DNA of 44,337 nt from an uncultured Pseudomonadota bacterium (GCA_903831455.1 CAIKXV010000080.1:1-44337); one strand, 5' to 3'; shown: positions 24,521 to 35,566, numbered from the stretch's first letter. Notes: generated from the letters alone by a model not told the origin. Translations and numbers: made by a program.

Positions 24521-25609
24521 TCAGAACCACCAGGAGAAGGGAGGCCACTCGCGCACGGGGTCCTGCAGCGCGAGGCCGACGAGCACGATCCACACCAGCG
24601 TGACCGGGATGAAGACCTTCCAGCCCAGCCGCATGATCTGGTCGTAGCGGTACCTGGGGAAGGTGGCCCTCAGCCACAGGAAACAGAACAGCATGAAGGC
24701 GATCTTGGCGAGCAGCCAGTGGAGGCCGGGCGCGAACAGCAGCCCGATCACCGGGATGGCCGCCAGGGCGTCGACCTGGACGGGCGGCAGCCAGCCGCCG
24801 AGGAACATGATCGCGGCGAGCGCGGAGATCAGGATCATGTTCGCGTACTCGGCGAGGAAGAACACCGCGAACGCGGTACCCGAGTACTCGACGTGGAAGC
24901 CGGCGACGATCTCCGACTCCCCCTCGGCCACGTCGAACGGCGCGCGGTTGGTCTCGGCCACGCCGGCGATGAAATAGACCAGGAACAGCGGCAGGAGCGG
25001 GATCAGGTTCCACGACCAGAACCCCGAGCCCGCCTGCGCGGCGACGATGTCCGACAGGTTGAGGCTCGCCGAGACCATGAGCACCCCGACCAGCGCGAAG
25101 CCCATCGCGATCTCGTAGGAGACGATCTGCGCGGCCGAACGCATCGCGCCGAGGAAGGCGTACTTCGAGTTCGAGGCCCAGCCGGCCACGATGATCCCGT
25201 AGACGCCCATCGAGGTCAGCGCGAGCACGTAGAGCAGGCTCGCGTCGATGTCCGCCAGCACGAGTTCCGGCGAGAACGGGAGTACCGCCCACGCCGCGAG
25301 CGCCGGCATGATCGCGAGGGTGGGCGCCGCGAGGAACAGCACCCGGTTCGCGCCGGTCGGGACCACGATCTCCTTGAAGATCAGCTTGAAGACGTCCGCG
25401 AACGGTTGGGCGAGTCCTGCCGTCCAGCCCAGGCCGAACGCGGACACGCGGTTGGGCCCGATGCGCAGCTGCATGTAGCCGATCACCTTGCGCTCGGCCA
25501 GCGTGAGGAAGGCCACGCACAGCGTGATCGGGATCACGATCGCCAGGATCTTCGCGAGCGTCCACACCACCGGCCACGCCGCCCCGAACAGGTTTTCGAG
25601 TGCCGTCAT
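24521..25609 (-). CDS. nuoH: NADH-quinone oxidoreductase subunit H
   Basis: A 362-residue membrane subunit with about eight helices that forms the quinone-entry channel with NuoB and Nuo[19 protein letters not shown] and [21 protein letters not shown] near the N-terminus and [26 protein letters not shown] in the middle are the conserved quinone-site loops. ATG at 25609 lies 4 bases after the nuoG stop. Typical length. Confidence 0.97.
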   Translation of the reverse strand: MTALENLFGAAWPVVWTLAKILAIVIPITLCVAFLTLAERKVIGYMQLRIGPNRVSAFGLGWTAGLAQPFADVFKLIFKEIVVPTGANRVLFLAAPTLAIMPALAAWAVLPFSPELVLADIDASLLYVLALTSMGVYGIIVAGWASNSKYAFLGAMRSAAQIVSYEIAMGFALVGVLMVSASLNLSDIVAAQAGSGFWSWNLIPLLPLFLVYFIAGVAETNRAPFDVAEGESEIVAGFHVEYSGTAFAVFFLAEYANMILISALAAIMFLGGWLPPVQVDALAAIPVIGLLFAPGLHWLLAKIAFMLFCFLWLRATFPRYRYDQIMRLGWKVFIPVTLVWIVLVGLALQDPVREWPPFSWWF

Positions 25610-25613
25610 CGTC

Positions 25614-28013
25614 TCAGTCCACCGTCGCCGGGACCGCGGCGGTCGCCGCCGCCACCCGTTCCACCCGCACCGTCCCGAAGGCAGGACCCAGCGCCAGCGT
25701 CTGCGGGGTGCCCACGGGCACCATCACGCAGCCGTGCGCGAGCCGCGGGTCGCGCAGCGCCGGCAGGACCACCTCCGCGCCGTCGGCCACGGCGATCCGG
25801 ACGCGATCGCCGGGCGACAGCGACAGCCGTGCCCAGACATCGGTGGCCAGCGCCGCCTCGGGCGCAGCCGCGTCGCGCGTGGACTGCAGCGCGGGCGCCC
25901 TGCGCGCGAGGGCGTCGGCATCGTGGATGCGCACCGGCCCGACCCTCTCGATCGCGTCGGACGGGGCGGGGGCCGCCGCGTCGAGGTCGATGCGCCCCCA
26001 GGCGTCCTCGAGCAGCCCCGAATCGCAGCCGGTGAGTGGCACGGCATCGAGCGGCATCCCTGCACGCACGGCCTCGGCGGACTCCTGCTCGAAGCCTTGC
26101 AGCCCGAGCAGGTTGCCCAGCACTCGAAGCACCTTCCAGCCGGGGCGAGTGTCGCCCAGGGGCCGCACGACCGCGCTGAAGGTCTGCGCGCGCCCTTCCG
26201 CATTGACGAACGTGCCCGGTGTCTCGCTGAACGGGGCGATCGGCAGGATCACGTGCGCGTACTCGAGCGCCCGGTGCTCGAAGGGGGACAGGGCCACCAC
26301 GAAGCGCGCCGCGCGCAGGGCCGCCAGGGCCGCCGCGCCGTCCGCGCAGTCGAGTTCGGGCTCCGCGCCCAGCAGCAGGTAGGCCTGGCGCGGCGATTCG
26401 ATCATGCGACGGGCGTCGAGTCCGCCCGCTGCGGGCTGGGCCCCGGCGAGCGCCGCGCCGAGGCTGTTGGCCGCGAACCCGGTACGGCCCGCTCGGGCGC
26501 CGCAGAGCTCGGCCAGCGCGACGGCTAGCAGTTCGAGTTCGGCGAAGCGCGGATGCTGCTCGGCGAGGTTCCCCAGCCAGACCACCGCGCTCGACGCCGC
26601 GAGAAGGTCGTCGGCGACGCGCTGGGCATCGGCGCTCACCTCCACCGGTGCCAGCCGCTCGGACAGCCCCGCGGGCAGTCGCTCGGGGCGGGCCTGGGCG
26701 GCCGCCTTCACCACCTGGGCGAGCGCGTTGACCATCGCGGCCGGCCGCACCACCGTCTCGCTGGCGAGCGGGAGCATCGCATCCTGGGCGAACGGGTTGA
26801 TCAGGTGTACCCGCATGCCGCGTCGCGCCGCCTGCCGCAGGCGCTGGGCGAGCAGCGGATGGTCCTTGCGCAGCACGCTGCCGACCACGAGCACGCGGTC
26901 GGCGGCACCGATCCCCGCCAGCGGCAGGCCCAGCCACGGGATACCCCGTCTGAGGCCGTCCATCCGGAAGTCGCGCTGGCGCAGGCGGTGGTCGATGTTC
27001 TCGCTGCCCAGCCCGCGCACCAGCGAGGCGAACAGGCGCAGCTCCTCGAGCGTCTGGTGGGCGCTGGCGAGCGCACCCACGGACTGGGGGCCGTGGTCGC
27101 GGATGACTTCGCGCAGGCCGTTGGCGACCCGCTCGAGCGCCTCGGGCCAGTCGGCCTCGCGCCACTGTTCGCCGTCGCGCACCAGCGGGCGAACCTGCCG
27201 CTGCTCGGAGTTCAGCGCCTCGTAGGAGAAGCGGTCCTTGTCCGAAATCCAGCACTCGTTGACCGCGTCGTTCTCGCAGGGCACCACCCGCATCACCCGG
27301 TTGCCCTTCACCTGCACCACGATGTTGGCGCCCAGGCTGCAATGCGGGCTGATCGAGCGCCGGCGCGACAACTCCCAGGTCCGGGCGCTGTAGCGGAACG
27401 GCTTCGAGGTGAGTGCCCCGACGGGACACACGTCGATCATGTTGCCGGACAGTTCCGAGTCGACGGTGCGAGCGACGAACGGCATGATCTCGGAGTGCTC
27501 GCCGCGGCCCGCCATGCCCAGTTCCATCACCCCGGCGATCTCCTGGCCGAAGCGAACGCAGCGCGTGCAGTGGATGCAGCGCGTCATGTCGGTGGAGATC
27601 AGCGGGCCGAGATCCTTGTTCGGGACCACGCGCTTGGCTTCGTCGAAGCGCGAGCTGCTCCCGCCATAGCCCACCGCCAGGTCCTGCAACTGGCACTCCC
27701 CGCCCTGGTCGCAGATCGGGCAGTCGAGCGGATGGTTGATCAGCAGGAATTCCATCACGCCCTTCTGGGCGGCGACCGCCTTCGGCGTGTGGGTCCAGAC
27801 CTTCATGCCCTCGGCCACCGGGGTGGCGCACGCCGGCAGCGGCTTGGGCGCCTTCTCGACCTCGACCAGGCACATCCGGCAGTTCGCCGCGATGGACAGG
27901 CGCGGGTGGTAGCAGAAGTGCGGGACGAACACGCCCAGCGCGTTGGCCGCCTCCATCACCGTGGCGCCATCGCGCACTTCAACCGGCTTGCCGTCGATTT
28001 CCAGTTTCGCCAT
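25614..28013 (-). CDS. nuoG: NADH-quinone oxidoreductase subunit G
   Basis: A 799-residue peripheral-arm subunit. The N-terminal ferredoxin domain binds a [2Fe-2S] cluster ([17 protein letters not shown] and a later cysteine in LPACATPV). The His/Cys cluster follows ([18 protein letters not shown]), then [11 protein letters not shown]. The long molybdopterin-oxidoreductase-like domain begins near CSLGANI (about residue 235) and has no cofactor role in complex I. The C-terminal 150 residues are alanine-rich and variable. ATG at 28013 is the usual start although its ribosome site is weak. It lies 47 bases after nuoF. Confidence 0.97.
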   Translation of the reverse strand: MAKLEIDGKPVEVRDGATVMEAANALGVFVPHFCYHPRLSIAANCRMCLVEVEKAPKPLPACATPVAEGMKVWTHTPKAVAAQKGVMEFLLINHPLDCPICDQGGECQLQDLAVGYGGSSSRFDEAKRVVPNKDLGPLISTDMTRCIHCTRCVRFGQEIAGVMELGMAGRGEHSEIMPFVARTVDSELSGNMIDVCPVGALTSKPFRYSARTWELSRRRSISPHCSLGANIVVQVKGNRVMRVVPCENDAVNECWISDKDRFSYEALNSEQRQVRPLVRDGEQWREADWPEALERVANGLREVIRDHGPQSVGALASAHQTLEELRLFASLVRGLGSENIDHRLRQRDFRMDGLRRGIPWLGLPLAGIGAADRVLVVGSVLRKDHPLLAQRLRQAARRGMRVHLINPFAQDAMLPLASETVVRPAAMVNALAQVVKAAAQARPERLPAGLSERLAPVEVSADAQRVADDLLAASSAVVWLGNLAEQHPRFAELELLAVALAELCGARAGRTGFAANSLGAALAGAQPAAGGLDARRMIESPRQAYLLLGAEPELDCADGAAALAALRAARFVVALSPFEHRALEYAHVILPIAPFSETPGTFVNAEGRAQTFSAVVRPLGDTRPGWKVLRVLGNLLGLQGFEQESAEAVRAGMPLDAVPLTGCDSGLLEDAWGRIDLDAAAPAPSDAIERVGPVRIHDADALARRAPALQSTRDAAAPEAALATDVWARLSLSPGDRVRIAVADGAEVVLPALRDPRLAHGCVMVPVGTPQTLALGPAFGTVRVERVAAATAAVPATVD

Positions 28014-28060
28014 GTCGGATCTGTCGGGTGAGTCTCGTCGGTGCCCGGGCAGGGCCCGGA

Positions 28061-29374
28061 TCAGAGGTAGGGCGCCACGAGGCAGCGCCCGTGGTCGATG
28101 TGGTGCTGGAACTCGTCGCGGAAGGTCTTCACGAAGGCACGCACCGGCATCGCCGCCGCATCGCCCAGCGCACAGATGGTGCGGCCCTGGATGTTGTCGG
28201 CGAGGTTGAGCAGCAGGTCGAGGTCCTCCTGGCGGCCGCGTCCGTGCTCGATGCGGTCGACCACGCGCCACAACCAGCCGGTGCCCTCCCGGCAGGGCGT
28301 GCACTGCCCGCAGGACTCCTCGTAATAGAAGTACGACAGGCGCAGCAGGCTGCGCACCATGCAGCGCGTCTCGTCCATCACGATCACCGCCCCCGAACCG
28401 AGGAAGGAGCCGGCCTTCTGGATCGAGTCGTAATCCATGTCGAGCGCCATCATGGTCTCGGCCGTCAGCACCGGCATGGACGATCCGCCGGGAATCACCG
28501 CCTTGAGCTTGCGGCCGCCGCGCACGCCACCGGCCATCTCCAGCAGCTTGGCGAAGGGCGTGCCGAGCCGGATTTCGTAGTTGCCGGGCCGCTCGACGTC
28601 ACCCGAGACCGAGAAGATCTTGGTGCCGCCGTTGTTCGGCTTGCCCAGGTCGAGGAAGGCGGCGCCACCGTGGTTGATGATCCACGGCACCGCGGCGAAG
28701 GTCTCGGTGTTGTTGATGGTGGTGGGCTTGCCGTACAGCCCGAACGTGGCCGGGAACGGCGGCTTGAAGCGCGGCTGCCCCTTCTTGCCTTCGAGCGACT
28801 CGAGCAGCGCGGTCTCCTCGCCGCAGATGTAGGCGCCATAGCCATGGTGCGCGTGCAACTGGAAGGAGAACTCGCTGCCCAGGACCCGCTCGCCCAGGTA
28901 GCCGGCCGCACGCGCCTCCTCGAGCGCCTCCTCGAAGCGCTCGTACACCTCCCAGATCTCGCCGTGGATGTAGTTGTAGCCCACGGTGATGCCCATCGCG
29001 TAGGCGCCGATGGCCATCCCCTCGATCAGGATGTGCGGGTTGTAGCGGAGGATGTCGCGATCCTTGAACGTCCCGGGTTCGCCCTCGTCGGAATTGCAGA
29101 CGAGATAGCGCTGCCCGGTGTAGTTCTTCGGCATGAAGCTCCACTTGAGGCCGGTGGGAAAGCCCGCGCCCCCTCGCCCGCGCAGCCCGGAGGCCTTGAG
29201 TTCGGCGATCACCTGCTCGGGCGTGATTCCTTCGGACAGGATGCGGCGCAGCGCCCGGTAGCCTCCGCGCGCCTCGTAGTCGGCCAGCCGCCAGTTCAAG
29301 CCATTCAGGCCGCCGAGGATGACGGCGTCGGGGCCGTAGCGGCCCGGGGCGAAGGGCAGGGACGGCGTGGTCAC
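28061..29374 (-). CDS. nuoF: NADH-quinone oxidoreductase subunit F (FMN and NADH site)
   Basis: A 437-residue subunit that oxidises [19 protein letters not shown] binds [20 protein letters not shown] binds NADH, and [13 protein letters not shown] plus a later cysteine (TICALGD) ligate a [4Fe-4S] cluster. GTG at 29374 overlaps the nuoE stop as GTGA and has GGGAGGG 6 bases upstream. Electrons pass to NuoG and the NuoE cluster. Normal length. Confidence 0.97.
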   Translation of the reverse strand: MTTPSLPFAPGRYGPDAVILGGLNGLNWRLADYEARGGYRALRRILSEGITPEQVIAELKASGLRGRGGAGFPTGLKWSFMPKNYTGQRYLVCNSDEGEPGTFKDRDILRYNPHILIEGMAIGAYAMGITVGYNYIHGEIWEVYERFEEALEEARAAGYLGERVLGSEFSFQLHAHHGYGAYICGEETALLESLEGKKGQPRFKPPFPATFGLYGKPTTINNTETFAAVPWIINHGGAAFLDLGKPNNGGTKIFSVSGDVERPGNYEIRLGTPFAKLLEMAGGVRGGRKLKAVIPGGSSMPVLTAETMMALDMDYDSIQKAGSFLGSGAVIVMDETRCMVRSLLRLSYFYYEESCGQCTPCREGTGWLWRVVDRIEHGRGRQEDLDLLLNLADNIQGRTICALGDAAAMPVRAFVKTFRDEFQHHIDHGRCLVAPYL

Positions 29375-29892
29375 GACTGGCCCTCCCGGCGGAGTTCGTC
29401 GAGGAGCACGTCGATCTGCACCGCGTCCATCCGGCAGAGCATCCGGGTGTTGTTGCGCAGGATCACCGGTGCATCCCCGCAGGCGCCCATGCACTCGCCT
29501 TCCTTCAGGGTGAAGCAGCCATCGGCGGTGGTCTCGCCGAAGCCGATGCCCAGCCTCGACTTCAGGTGTTCGGCCGCCACGTTGGCCCCCTGCAGCGCGC
29601 AGGGCAGGTTGGTGCACAGGGTGAGCTTGTGCCGGCCGACGGGCTCGAGGTCGTACATCGTGTAGAAGGTGGCCACCTCGTAGACCGCCACCGACGGCAT
29701 GCCGAGGTACTGCGCGACGAAATCCATCGTCGCCGCAGACAACCAGCCGCGTTCTTCCTGGGCGATCGCGAGCGCGGCCATCACCGCCGACTGGCGCTGG
29801 TCGGCGGGGTACTTGGAGACGGCTCGGTCGATGCGCGCGAGCGACTCGGGCGATAGCGGAGCGACGGCGTTTTCCGGGGCTGGGGCGTTCAT
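29371..29892 (-). CDS. nuoE: NADH-quinone oxidoreductase subunit E
   Basis: A 173-residue thioredoxin-fold subunit that carries the off-pathway [2Fe-2S] cluster N1a. Its ligands are in [10 protein letters not shown] and CMGACGDAP. It pairs with NuoF in the NADH-dehydrogenase module. The N-terminal 15 residues are variable; [17 protein letters not shown] is the conserved core. ATG at 29892; the gene lies 31 bases after nuoD and overlaps nuoF by 4 bases. Confidence 0.97.
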   Translation of the reverse strand: MNAPAPENAVAPLSPESLARIDRAVSKYPADQRQSAVMAALAIAQEERGWLSAATMDFVAQYLGMPSVAVYEVATFYTMYDLEPVGRHKLTLCTNLPCALQGANVAAEHLKSRLGIGFGETTADGCFTLKEGECMGACGDAPVILRNNTRMLCRMDAVQIDVLLDELRREGQS

Positions 29893-29923
29893 CGGGATGC
29901 GGGGCGGTATCAGTCGGGCGGGC

Positions 29924-31177
29924 TCAGCGGTCGATCTCGCCGAACACGATGTCCTGGGTGCCGATGATCGCCACCACGTCGGCGATCATGTGTCCCCTGG
30001 ACATCTCGTCGATCGCGGCGAGGTGGGCGAAACCCGGGGCGCGGATCTTCAGGCGGTAGGGCTTGTTCGCGCCGTCGGAGACGAGGTAGATGCCGAACTC
30101 GCCCTTCGGGTGTTCGACCGCCGCATAGGCCTCGCCCGCGGGTACGTGCATGCCCTCGGTGAAGAGCTTGAAGTGGTGGATCAGCTCTTCCATGCTGGTC
30201 TTCATGTCGACGCGATGCGGCGGCGCGACCTTGTGGCTGTCCGACATCACCGGACCGGGGTTGCGGCGCAGCCAGTCCACGCACTGGCGCACGATGCGGT
30301 TGGACTGGCGCATCTCCTCGATGCGCACGAGGTAGCGGTCGTAGCAGTCGCCGTTCGTGCCCACCGGCACCGAGAAGTCGAGCTGGTCGTAGACCTCGTA
30401 GGGCTGCTTGCGGCGCAGGTCCCATTCGACGCCGGAACCCCGCAGCATCGGCCCGGTGAAACCGAGCTGGAGCGCGCGCTCGGGCGAGACCACCCCGATG
30501 CCCACCGTGCGCTGCTTCCAGATGCGGTTGTCGGTGAGCAGGGTCTCGTACTCGTCCACGCAGCCCGGGAATCGCTCGGTGAACGCCTCGATGAAGTCCA
30601 GCAGCGAACCCTGCCGGGTTTCGTTGAGGCGCCGGACGTCGGCCTCGCTGCGGAGGGTGGACGGCTGGTACTGCGGCATCCGGTCGGGGAGGTCGCGATA
30701 GACGCCGCCGGGGCGGAAGTAGGCCGCGTGCATGCGCGCGCCGGAGACCGCCTCGTAGCAGTCCATCAGGTCCTCGCGCTCGCGGAAGCAGTAGAGGAAC
30801 ACCGTCATCGCGCCGATGTCCAGGCCGTGCGCACCCAGCCACAGCAGGTGGTTGAGCATGCGCGTGATCTCGTCGAACATCACCCGGATGTACCGCGCGC
30901 GCAGCGGCGGCGCGACCCCGGTGAGTTTCTCGATCGCCATCACGTAGGCGTGCTCGTTGCACATCATCGACACGTAGTCGAGCCGGTCCATGTACGGCAC
31001 CGACTGCAGGAAGGTGCGCGTCTCGGCCAGCTTCTCGGTCGCGCGATGCAGCAGGCCGATGTGCGGATCGGCACGCTCGATCACCTCGCCGTCGAGTTCC
31101 AGCACCAGCCGCAGCACCCCGTGGGCTGCCGGGTGCTGGGGCCCGAAGTTCATCGTGTAGTTCTTGATCTCGGCCAT
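29924..31177 (-). CDS. nuoD: NADH-quinone oxidoreductase subunit D
   Basis: A 417-residue subunit related to the large subunit of NiFe hydrogenases, forming the quinone-binding pocket with Nuo[15 protein letters not shown] near the N-terminus contains the conserved histidines of the pocket, and the C-terminal FGEIDR is invariant in the family. It is separate from nuoC, unlike in Escherichia coli where they are fused. ATG at 31177 is the standard start ([16 protein letters not shown]). It lies 41 bases after nuoC. Confidence 0.97.
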   Translation of the reverse strand: MAEIKNYTMNFGPQHPAAHGVLRLVLELDGEVIERADPHIGLLHRATEKLAETRTFLQSVPYMDRLDYVSMMCNEHAYVMAIEKLTGVAPPLRARYIRVMFDEITRMLNHLLWLGAHGLDIGAMTVFLYCFREREDLMDCYEAVSGARMHAAYFRPGGVYRDLPDRMPQYQPSTLRSEADVRRLNETRQGSLLDFIEAFTERFPGCVDEYETLLTDNRIWKQRTVGIGVVSPERALQLGFTGPMLRGSGVEWDLRRKQPYEVYDQLDFSVPVGTNGDCYDRYLVRIEEMRQSNRIVRQCVDWLRRNPGPVMSDSHKVAPPHRVDMKTSMEELIHHFKLFTEGMHVPAGEAYAAVEHPKGEFGIYLVSDGANKPYRLKIRAPGFAHLAAIDEMSRGHMIADVVAIIGTQDIVFGEIDR

Positions 31178-31218
31178 GTCTGACGTCTGTGTGGGCACCT
31201 GCCGCCGCGGAGCGGCTG

Positions 31219-31836
31219 TCAGTCCCTGCGCATTGCCTCGCTGTCGGCGTAGTTCGCCTCGCGGACGATCCGGGGCACCACTTCGCGCGGCTCGATGGTC
31301 ACCGGCTGGTACACCACGCGCTTCTGATCCGGGTCGTAGCGCATCTCGACGTAGCCCGAGATCGGGAAGTCCTTGCGGAAGGGATGCCCGACGAACCCGT
31401 AGTCGGTGAGCAGGCGCCGCAGGTCGGGGTGTCCTTCGAACACGATGCCGTACAGGTCGAAGGCCTCGCGCTCGTACCAGTTCGCTCCCGCCCAGACCCC
31501 GGTGACCGAGGGCAGCAGCGGGAAGTCGTCGTCCGGCGCGAAGGCACGCAACCGCAACCGGTTGTTGTGCGCGATCGACAGCAGGTGCAGCACCGCGGCG
31601 TAGCGCGGGCCGTCCCATGAGCCTTCGCCATGGGCCAGGTAGTCCATGCCGCACAGGTCGATGAGCTGCTCGAAGCGCAAGGCCGGCGCGTCGCGCAGCG
31701 CCTGCGCGCACGCGGCGAGGTCGGCCCCGCTCGCCAGCGTGACGGTGACCTCGCCCAGTCGCAGGTCGACCGTCGAGGCCCGCGCCCCCAGTTCCGCCTC
31801 GACGGCGGCCTTCAGTTGTTCGGGCTGCAGGCTCAT
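31219..31836 (-). CDS. nuoC: NADH-quinone oxidoreductase subunit C
   Basis: A 205-residue peripheral-arm subunit that links the hydrogenase-like module. [38 protein letters not shown] is the family signature in the C-terminal half. ATG at 31836 overlaps the nuoB stop by 4 bases (ATGA). The protein has no cofactor. Typical length for the unfused betaproteobacterial form. Confidence 0.97.
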   Translation of the reverse strand: MSLQPEQLKAAVEAELGARASTVDLRLGEVTVTLASGADLAACAQALRDAPALRFEQLIDLCGMDYLAHGEGSWDGPRYAAVLHLLSIAHNNRLRLRAFAPDDDFPLLPSVTGVWAGANWYEREAFDLYGIVFEGHPDLRRLLTDYGFVGHPFRKDFPISGYVEMRYDPDQKRVVYQPVTIEPREVVPRIVREANYADSEAMRRD

Positions 31837-32348
31837 CGCGCGATCGTGCTCTGCCGGCGGATCTTGTTCTGCAACTGGATGATCCCGTAGAGCAGCGCCT
31901 CGGCCGTCGGCGGGCATCCCGGCACGTACACGTCGACCGGCACGATGCGATCGCAGCCGCGCACCACCGAGTACGAGTAGTGGTAGTAGCCACCACCGTT
32001 GGCGCAGGAACCCATCGAGATCACCCAGCGCGGCTCGGCCATTTGGTCGTACACCTTGCGCAGGGCCGGCGCCATCTTGTTGCACAGGGTGCCGGCGACG
32101 ATCATCACGTCCGATTGCCGCGGGCTGGGCCGGAAGATCACGCCGAACCGGTCCATGTCGTAGCGCGACGCACCGGCGTGCATCATCTCCACCGCGCAAC
32201 AGGCGAGGCCGAAGGTCATCGGCCACAGCGAACCGGTGCGCGTCCAGTTGATCAGCTTGTCGGCCGTCGTGGTGACGAACCCACGCTCGGCCCCCGGGAA
32301 GGCGCCCTCGCCCGCTGCGGACGGCGCCGCCACTGCCGCATCGCTCAT
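31833..32348 (-). CDS. nuoB: NADH-quinone oxidoreductase subunit B (N2 cluster)
   Basis: A 171-residue subunit carrying cluster N2, the last iron-sulfur centre before quinone. The ligands are the double cysteine in [16 protein letters not shown] and VPGCPP. The first 20 residues are alanine-rich and variable; [23 protein letters not shown] is the conserved core. ATG at 32348 has GGAGACG upstream. It lies 49 bases after nuoA. Confidence 0.97.
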   Translation of the reverse strand: MSDAAVAAPSAAGEGAFPGAERGFVTTTADKLINWTRTGSLWPMTFGLACCAVEMMHAGASRYDMDRFGVIFRPSPRQSDVMIVAGTLCNKMAPALRKVYDQMAEPRWVISMGSCANGGGYYHYSYSVVRGCDRIVPVDVYVPGCPPTAEALLYGIIQLQNKIRRQSTIAR

Positions 32349-32397
32349 CGAAACGTCTCCGGACGGGCCACGCGCGTGCGAGCGACCCTGCCTGCGG

Positions 32398-32766
32398 TCA
32401 CTCCCACTCGAGCGCGCCCTTCTTCCACTCGTAGATGAAGCCCACCACCAGGATGCCGAGGAACAGCAGCATCGCGGTGTAACCGAACCAGCCGATCTCG
32501 TCGATCACGACCGCCCAGGGAAAGAGGAAGGCGATCTCGAGGTCGAACAGGATGAACAGGATGGCGACCAGGTAATAGCGGACGTCGAACTTCATCCGCG
32601 CATCCTCGAACGCCTCGAAGCCGCACTCGTAGGGGGAGAGTTTCTCCGGATCGGGACGGTTGACCCCGCTCGCGGTGCTCGCCAGCCAGCCCACCAGCGG
32701 CAGCACCAGCCCGAACGCGAGCCCGACGCCGATGAACATCAGGATGGGGAGGTAGTTTTCCAGCAA
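32398..32766 (-). CDS. nuoA: NADH-quinone oxidoreductase subunit A
   Basis: A 122-residue subunit with three membrane helices; [34 protein letters not shown] is the family signature, including the loop cysteine near the quinone site. The start is unusual: no ATG or GTG lies near the expected position, and TTG at 32766 gives the normal family length ([15 protein letters not shown]...), with GGAAG and AGAG upstream as a weak ribosome site. The next in-frame ATG is at 32865 and would add 33 arginine-rich residues that look non-coding. First gene of the nuo operon, about 250 bases downstream of tRNA-Leu. Confidence 0.94.
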   Translation of the reverse strand: MLENYLPILMFIGVGLAFGLVLPLVGWLASTASGVNRPDPEKLSPYECGFEAFEDARMKFDVRYYLVAILFILFDLEIAFLFPWAVVIDEIGWFGYTAMLLFLGILVVGFIYEWKKGALEWE

Positions 32767-33012
32767 CGTACGCTCTGCTTCCGCAACGGACGCGCCGCGC
32801 GTGTGAGCCGGGGGCCGGCGGGCGCAATTGCGCCTCCCGCGCCCCGCGCCGCATCGCCAGGCCATCGGAAGGCCGGGAACCGGCGCCGCTCATGCCCGCC
32901 CGGTCAGGCGACCGGGCCGGAACCGCCGCTGCGCGTCAGGGTTGTGGCCGGGGAGGCGATCCCCGACCCTGGTGTCCAGCGTACGACGCCTCTCGCCGTC
33001 GCCGGATTTCTG

Positions 33013-33097
33013 TGGTGCCCACGATCAGACTCGAACTGATACGGCTTTCGCCACTGCCCCCTCAAGACAGCGTGTCTACCAATTCCACCACGTGGGC
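33013..33097 (-). tRNA. tRNA-Leu (anticodon GAG)
   Basis: On the minus strand the gene begins GCCCACGTGGTGG at 33097 and ends CGTGGGC-A-CCA, so CCA is encoded. The acceptor arm GCCCACG pairs with CGTGGGC. The anticodon stem CTGTC/GGCAG encloses the loop TTGAGGG, giving GAG, which reads CUC and CUU. The variable arm (TGGCGAAAGCC) and T loop (GTTCGAGTC) are normal for a class II leucine tRNA. Its place between secG and nuoA is conserved in betaproteobacteria. Confidence 0.96.
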
Positions 33098-33217
33098 ACT
33101 GCCAGTCCTGCCCGGAGCATCCCCGGCCGTCCCGCAGGATCGTCCGTCGATTTCTCCGTCGGGCCGTATTCTCTCTTATTTTCGCGCCGCGCGTTCACCC
33201 TTTGCGCGGAAAATTTT

Positions 33218-33238
33218 GCCCGGGATCCATGCCCCGGC
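33218..33238 (-). terminator. Candidate terminator after secG
   Basis: On the minus strand GCCGGGG and CCCGGGC form a stem with one mismatch and a 7-base loop, followed directly by AAAATTTT. It lies 30 bases after the secG stop. The AT-rich stretch that follows (33165-33217) is the most likely place for the tRNA-Leu/nuo promoter, but I cannot fix exact -35 and -10 boxes. Confidence 0.35.
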
Positions 33239-33267
33239 TTCGCGCACGCACGACGCTGGCTTTGCGG

Positions 33268-33651
33268 TCACTTCTTCTCGGGTTGCGCAGCCATGCCGGT
33301 GGGCGCCGGCACGCTCGGGTCGGCCGCCGGGGCGCTGGGCGCCGGGACCTGCGACGTGCCCGCAGGCGCCGGAACCGCAGGCGCGGGGACGCTTTCCATC
33401 AGGCTGCGTGCGCGCGTGTTCTGGCTGCCGAGATAGGTGAGCAGCAGGCTCGTGCAGAAGAACACGGTGGCGAGGATCGCGGTGACACGGCTCAGGAAGT
33501 TCGCCGAGCCGCTCGACCCGAAAAGGCTGCCCGCCGAGCCGCTTCCGAATGCCGCCCCCATGTCCGCACCCTTGCCATGCTGCAGGAGCACCAGCACGAC
33601 GATGGCGCCGGCGGCGAGCACGTGAAACACCAGAATCAGTCCCTGCAGCAT
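33268..33651 (-). CDS. secG: Preprotein translocase subunit SecG
   Basis: A 127-residue inner-membrane subunit of the SecYEG channel. Two membrane helices (about 2-22 and 53-74) flank the conserved cytoplasmic loop VLLQHGKGADMGAAFGSG. The C-terminal 45 residues are a proline/alanine-rich tail (repeats of VPAP), common and variable in betaproteobacterial SecG. ATG at 33651 follows GGAGATC. It lies 88 bases after tpiA. Confidence 0.96.
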   Translation of the reverse strand: MLQGLILVFHVLAAGAIVVLVLLQHGKGADMGAAFGSGSAGSLFGSSGSANFLSRVTAILATVFFCTSLLLTYLGSQNTRARSLMESVPAPAVPAPAGTSQVPAPSAPAADPSVPAPTGMAAQPEKK

Positions 33652-33739
33652 CGTGTGATCTCCATTGACTCCGCGGCAGACGCGCGGGAGCCGGGGCCCA
33701 AGGGTAGCGACGACCGCCGCCGTGCGGCGAACGACGGGC

Positions 33740-34477
33740 TCAGTCGAAGGCCCGGCAGATGGGTTCGAACTCCTCGATCGAGAGCGAAGCGCCGCCGATC
33801 AGCCCGCCGTCGATGTCGGGCATCGCAAACAGTTCACGCGCATTGGCCGGCTTCACGCTGCCGCCGTAGACCACGGTTGCGCCCGCGCCGGCCGCACCCA
33901 GGCGCGCCCGGATGAATGCATGCACCGCCTGCGCCTGCCCGGGCGAGGCTGTCCGGCCGGTGCCGATCGCCCAGACCGGCTCGTAGGCGATGACCGCCTC
34001 GGCCAGCGCCGGGGCCCCGAGCCGCGAGAGGCAGGCATCGAGTTGCTCGGCGACCACCGCCTCGGTACGGCCGGCCTCCCGCTCCTCCAGCGTCTCGCCG
34101 ACGCAGACGATGGGCGTCAGGCCGGCCGCCATGACCGCCTGCGCCTTCGCGGCGACCCGGTCGCTGGTCTCGGCATGCAGCGAGCGCCGCTCGGAGTGGC
34201 CGACGATCACCCAGCGCGAACCGAACTCGGCGACCATCGCCGCGGAGACCTCGCCGGTGTACGCGCCCCGGGGATGTGCGCTGGCGTCCTGGGCACCCCA
34301 GCCGATCGGGCACCCGTCGAGGAGGTCGCGCGCCTGCGCGAGGTACGGGAACGGCACGCATACGCCCACGCGACACGGGGCGTCCGCAAGGCGCTCGCGA
34401 AGCCGGCCGAGGAGCTTCGCGTTGGACGCGAGCTCGCCGTGCATCTTCCAGTTGCCCACCACCGTGCGCGCGCGCAT
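33740..34477 (-). CDS. tpiA: Triosephosphate isomerase
   Basis: A 245-residue TIM-barrel enzyme that interconverts dihydroxyacetone phosphate and glyceraldehyde-3-phosphate. All active-site residues are present: N9 and K11 (GNWKM), H94 (VGHSERR), and E166 (AYEPVWAIGTG, with the flexible loop 6). The phosphate-binding YGGSVKP and GGASL segments follow. ATG at 34477 has AGGGTGG upstream. The gene lies downstream of pstB on the same strand across a 279-base, extremely GC-rich gap containing palindromes. Confidence 0.97.
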   Translation of the reverse strand: MRARTVVGNWKMHGELASNAKLLGRLRERLADAPCRVGVCVPFPYLAQARDLLDGCPIGWGAQDASAHPRGAYTGEVSAAMVAEFGSRWVIVGHSERRSLHAETSDRVAAKAQAVMAAGLTPIVCVGETLEEREAGRTEAVVAEQLDACLSRLGAPALAEAVIAYEPVWAIGTGRTASPGQAQAVHAFIRARLGAAGAGATVVYGGSVKPANARELFAMPDIDGGLIGGASLSIEEFEPICRAFD

Positions 34478-34667
34478 GACCACCCTGCCTCGGGAAACCC
34501 GCGACTCTACCGCCGCTCGTGCGGCAGCGTCAAACCGGGCGCCCTTGCGTGCGCGCAAGCGCATCGGCAGGCGGAACCTGCGCGGACATTCCGCGCGGTG
34601 CGGGCGGGGCGGCGCGCACGGGGCGCGCGGACCGTATCCCCCGGGGGCGCCCGGAGCCGTGCCGGCC

Positions 34668-34683
34668 CCGGGCCGCGGCCCGG
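34668..34683. repeat. 16-base perfect palindrome in the pstB-tpiA gap
   Basis: CCGGGCCGCGGCCCGG is a perfect palindrome. A second 12-base palindrome, GGCCCGCGGGCC, lies at 34733-34744, 12 bases after the pstB stop. Both are inside a stretch that is almost pure G and C. They may act in transcript termination or mRNA stability. Confidence 0.6.
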
Positions 34684-34756
34684 CGTCCCCCGGAACCGCG
34701 CGGCGCCCGGCCCGCGCGGCACCATTGGCAGCGGCCCGCGGGCCCGAGCAGGACGA

Positions 34757-35563
34757 TCAGCCGAAACGACCGGTGATGTAGTCCTCGGTTTCCTTGCGGG
34801 CGGGCTTGATGAACAGCGTCTCGGTCATGCCGAACTCCATCAGCTCGCCGAGGTACATGTAGGCCGTGTAGTCGGACACGCGGGCGGCCTGCTGCATGTT
34901 GTGGGTGACGATCACGACCGTGTAGTCCTGCTTGAGCTCGTTGATGAGCTCCTCGATCTTGGCGGTGGAGATCGGGTCGAGCGCCGAGCACGGCTCGTCG
35001 AGCAGCAGCACCTCGGGGCGGATCGCGATGCCGCGCGCGATGCACAGCCGCTGCTGCTGCCCCCCGGAGAGGCTGGTGCCGCTCTGGTGCAGCTTGTCCT
35101 TCACTTCGTTCCACAGCGCCGCGCGGTTGAGCGCCCATTCCACCCGCTCGTCCATTTCGGAGCGTTGAAGCTTCTCGAACAGTCGCACGCCGAAGGCGAT
35201 GTTCTCGTAGATGGTCATCGGGAACGGAGTGGGCTTCTGGAACACCATGCCCACGCGGGCGCGGATGAGCGACACGTCATCGCGCGACGACAGGATGTCC
35301 TCTCCATCGAGAAGAACCCGGCCCTCGGCCCGCTGCTCGGGGTAGAGCTCGAACATGCGGTTGAACACGCGCAGCAGCGTCGACTTGCCGCAACCGGAGG
35401 GCCCGATGAAGGCGGTCACCCGCTTCTCGGGGATCTCGAGGTTGATGGACTTCAGCGCGTGGAAGGCACCGTAATAGAAGTTGAGGTCCTCGACCCGGAT
35501 CTTGGTCGGCGCCACCGCCGCGAGGGCGGGCTGATCGGAGGCAGCGAAGGCAGTGTCGGTCAC
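34757..35563 (-). CDS. pstB: Phosphate ABC transporter ATP-binding protein PstB
   Basis: A 268-residue ATPase that drives high-affinity phosphate uptake. Walker [10 protein letters not shown] (about 54-62), Q-loop VFQKPTPFP, signature LSGGQQQR, Walker B VLLLDEP and the switch histidine VTHN are all intact. GTG at 35563 has AAGGA 8 bases upstream; the pstA stop is 3 bases away. It is the last pst gene: no phoU follows, unlike in many proteobacteria. Confidence 0.97.
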   Translation of the reverse strand: MTDTAFAASDQPALAAVAPTKIRVEDLNFYYGAFHALKSINLEIPEKRVTAFIGPSGCGKSTLLRVFNRMFELYPEQRAEGRVLLDGEDILSSRDDVSLIRARVGMVFQKPTPFPMTIYENIAFGVRLFEKLQRSEMDERVEWALNRAALWNEVKDKLHQSGTSLSGGQQQRLCIARGIAIRPEVLLLDEPCSALDPISTAKIEELINELKQDYTVVIVTHNMQQAARVSDYTAYMYLGELMEFGMTETLFIKPARKETEDYITGRFG

Positions 35564-35566
35564 GGC

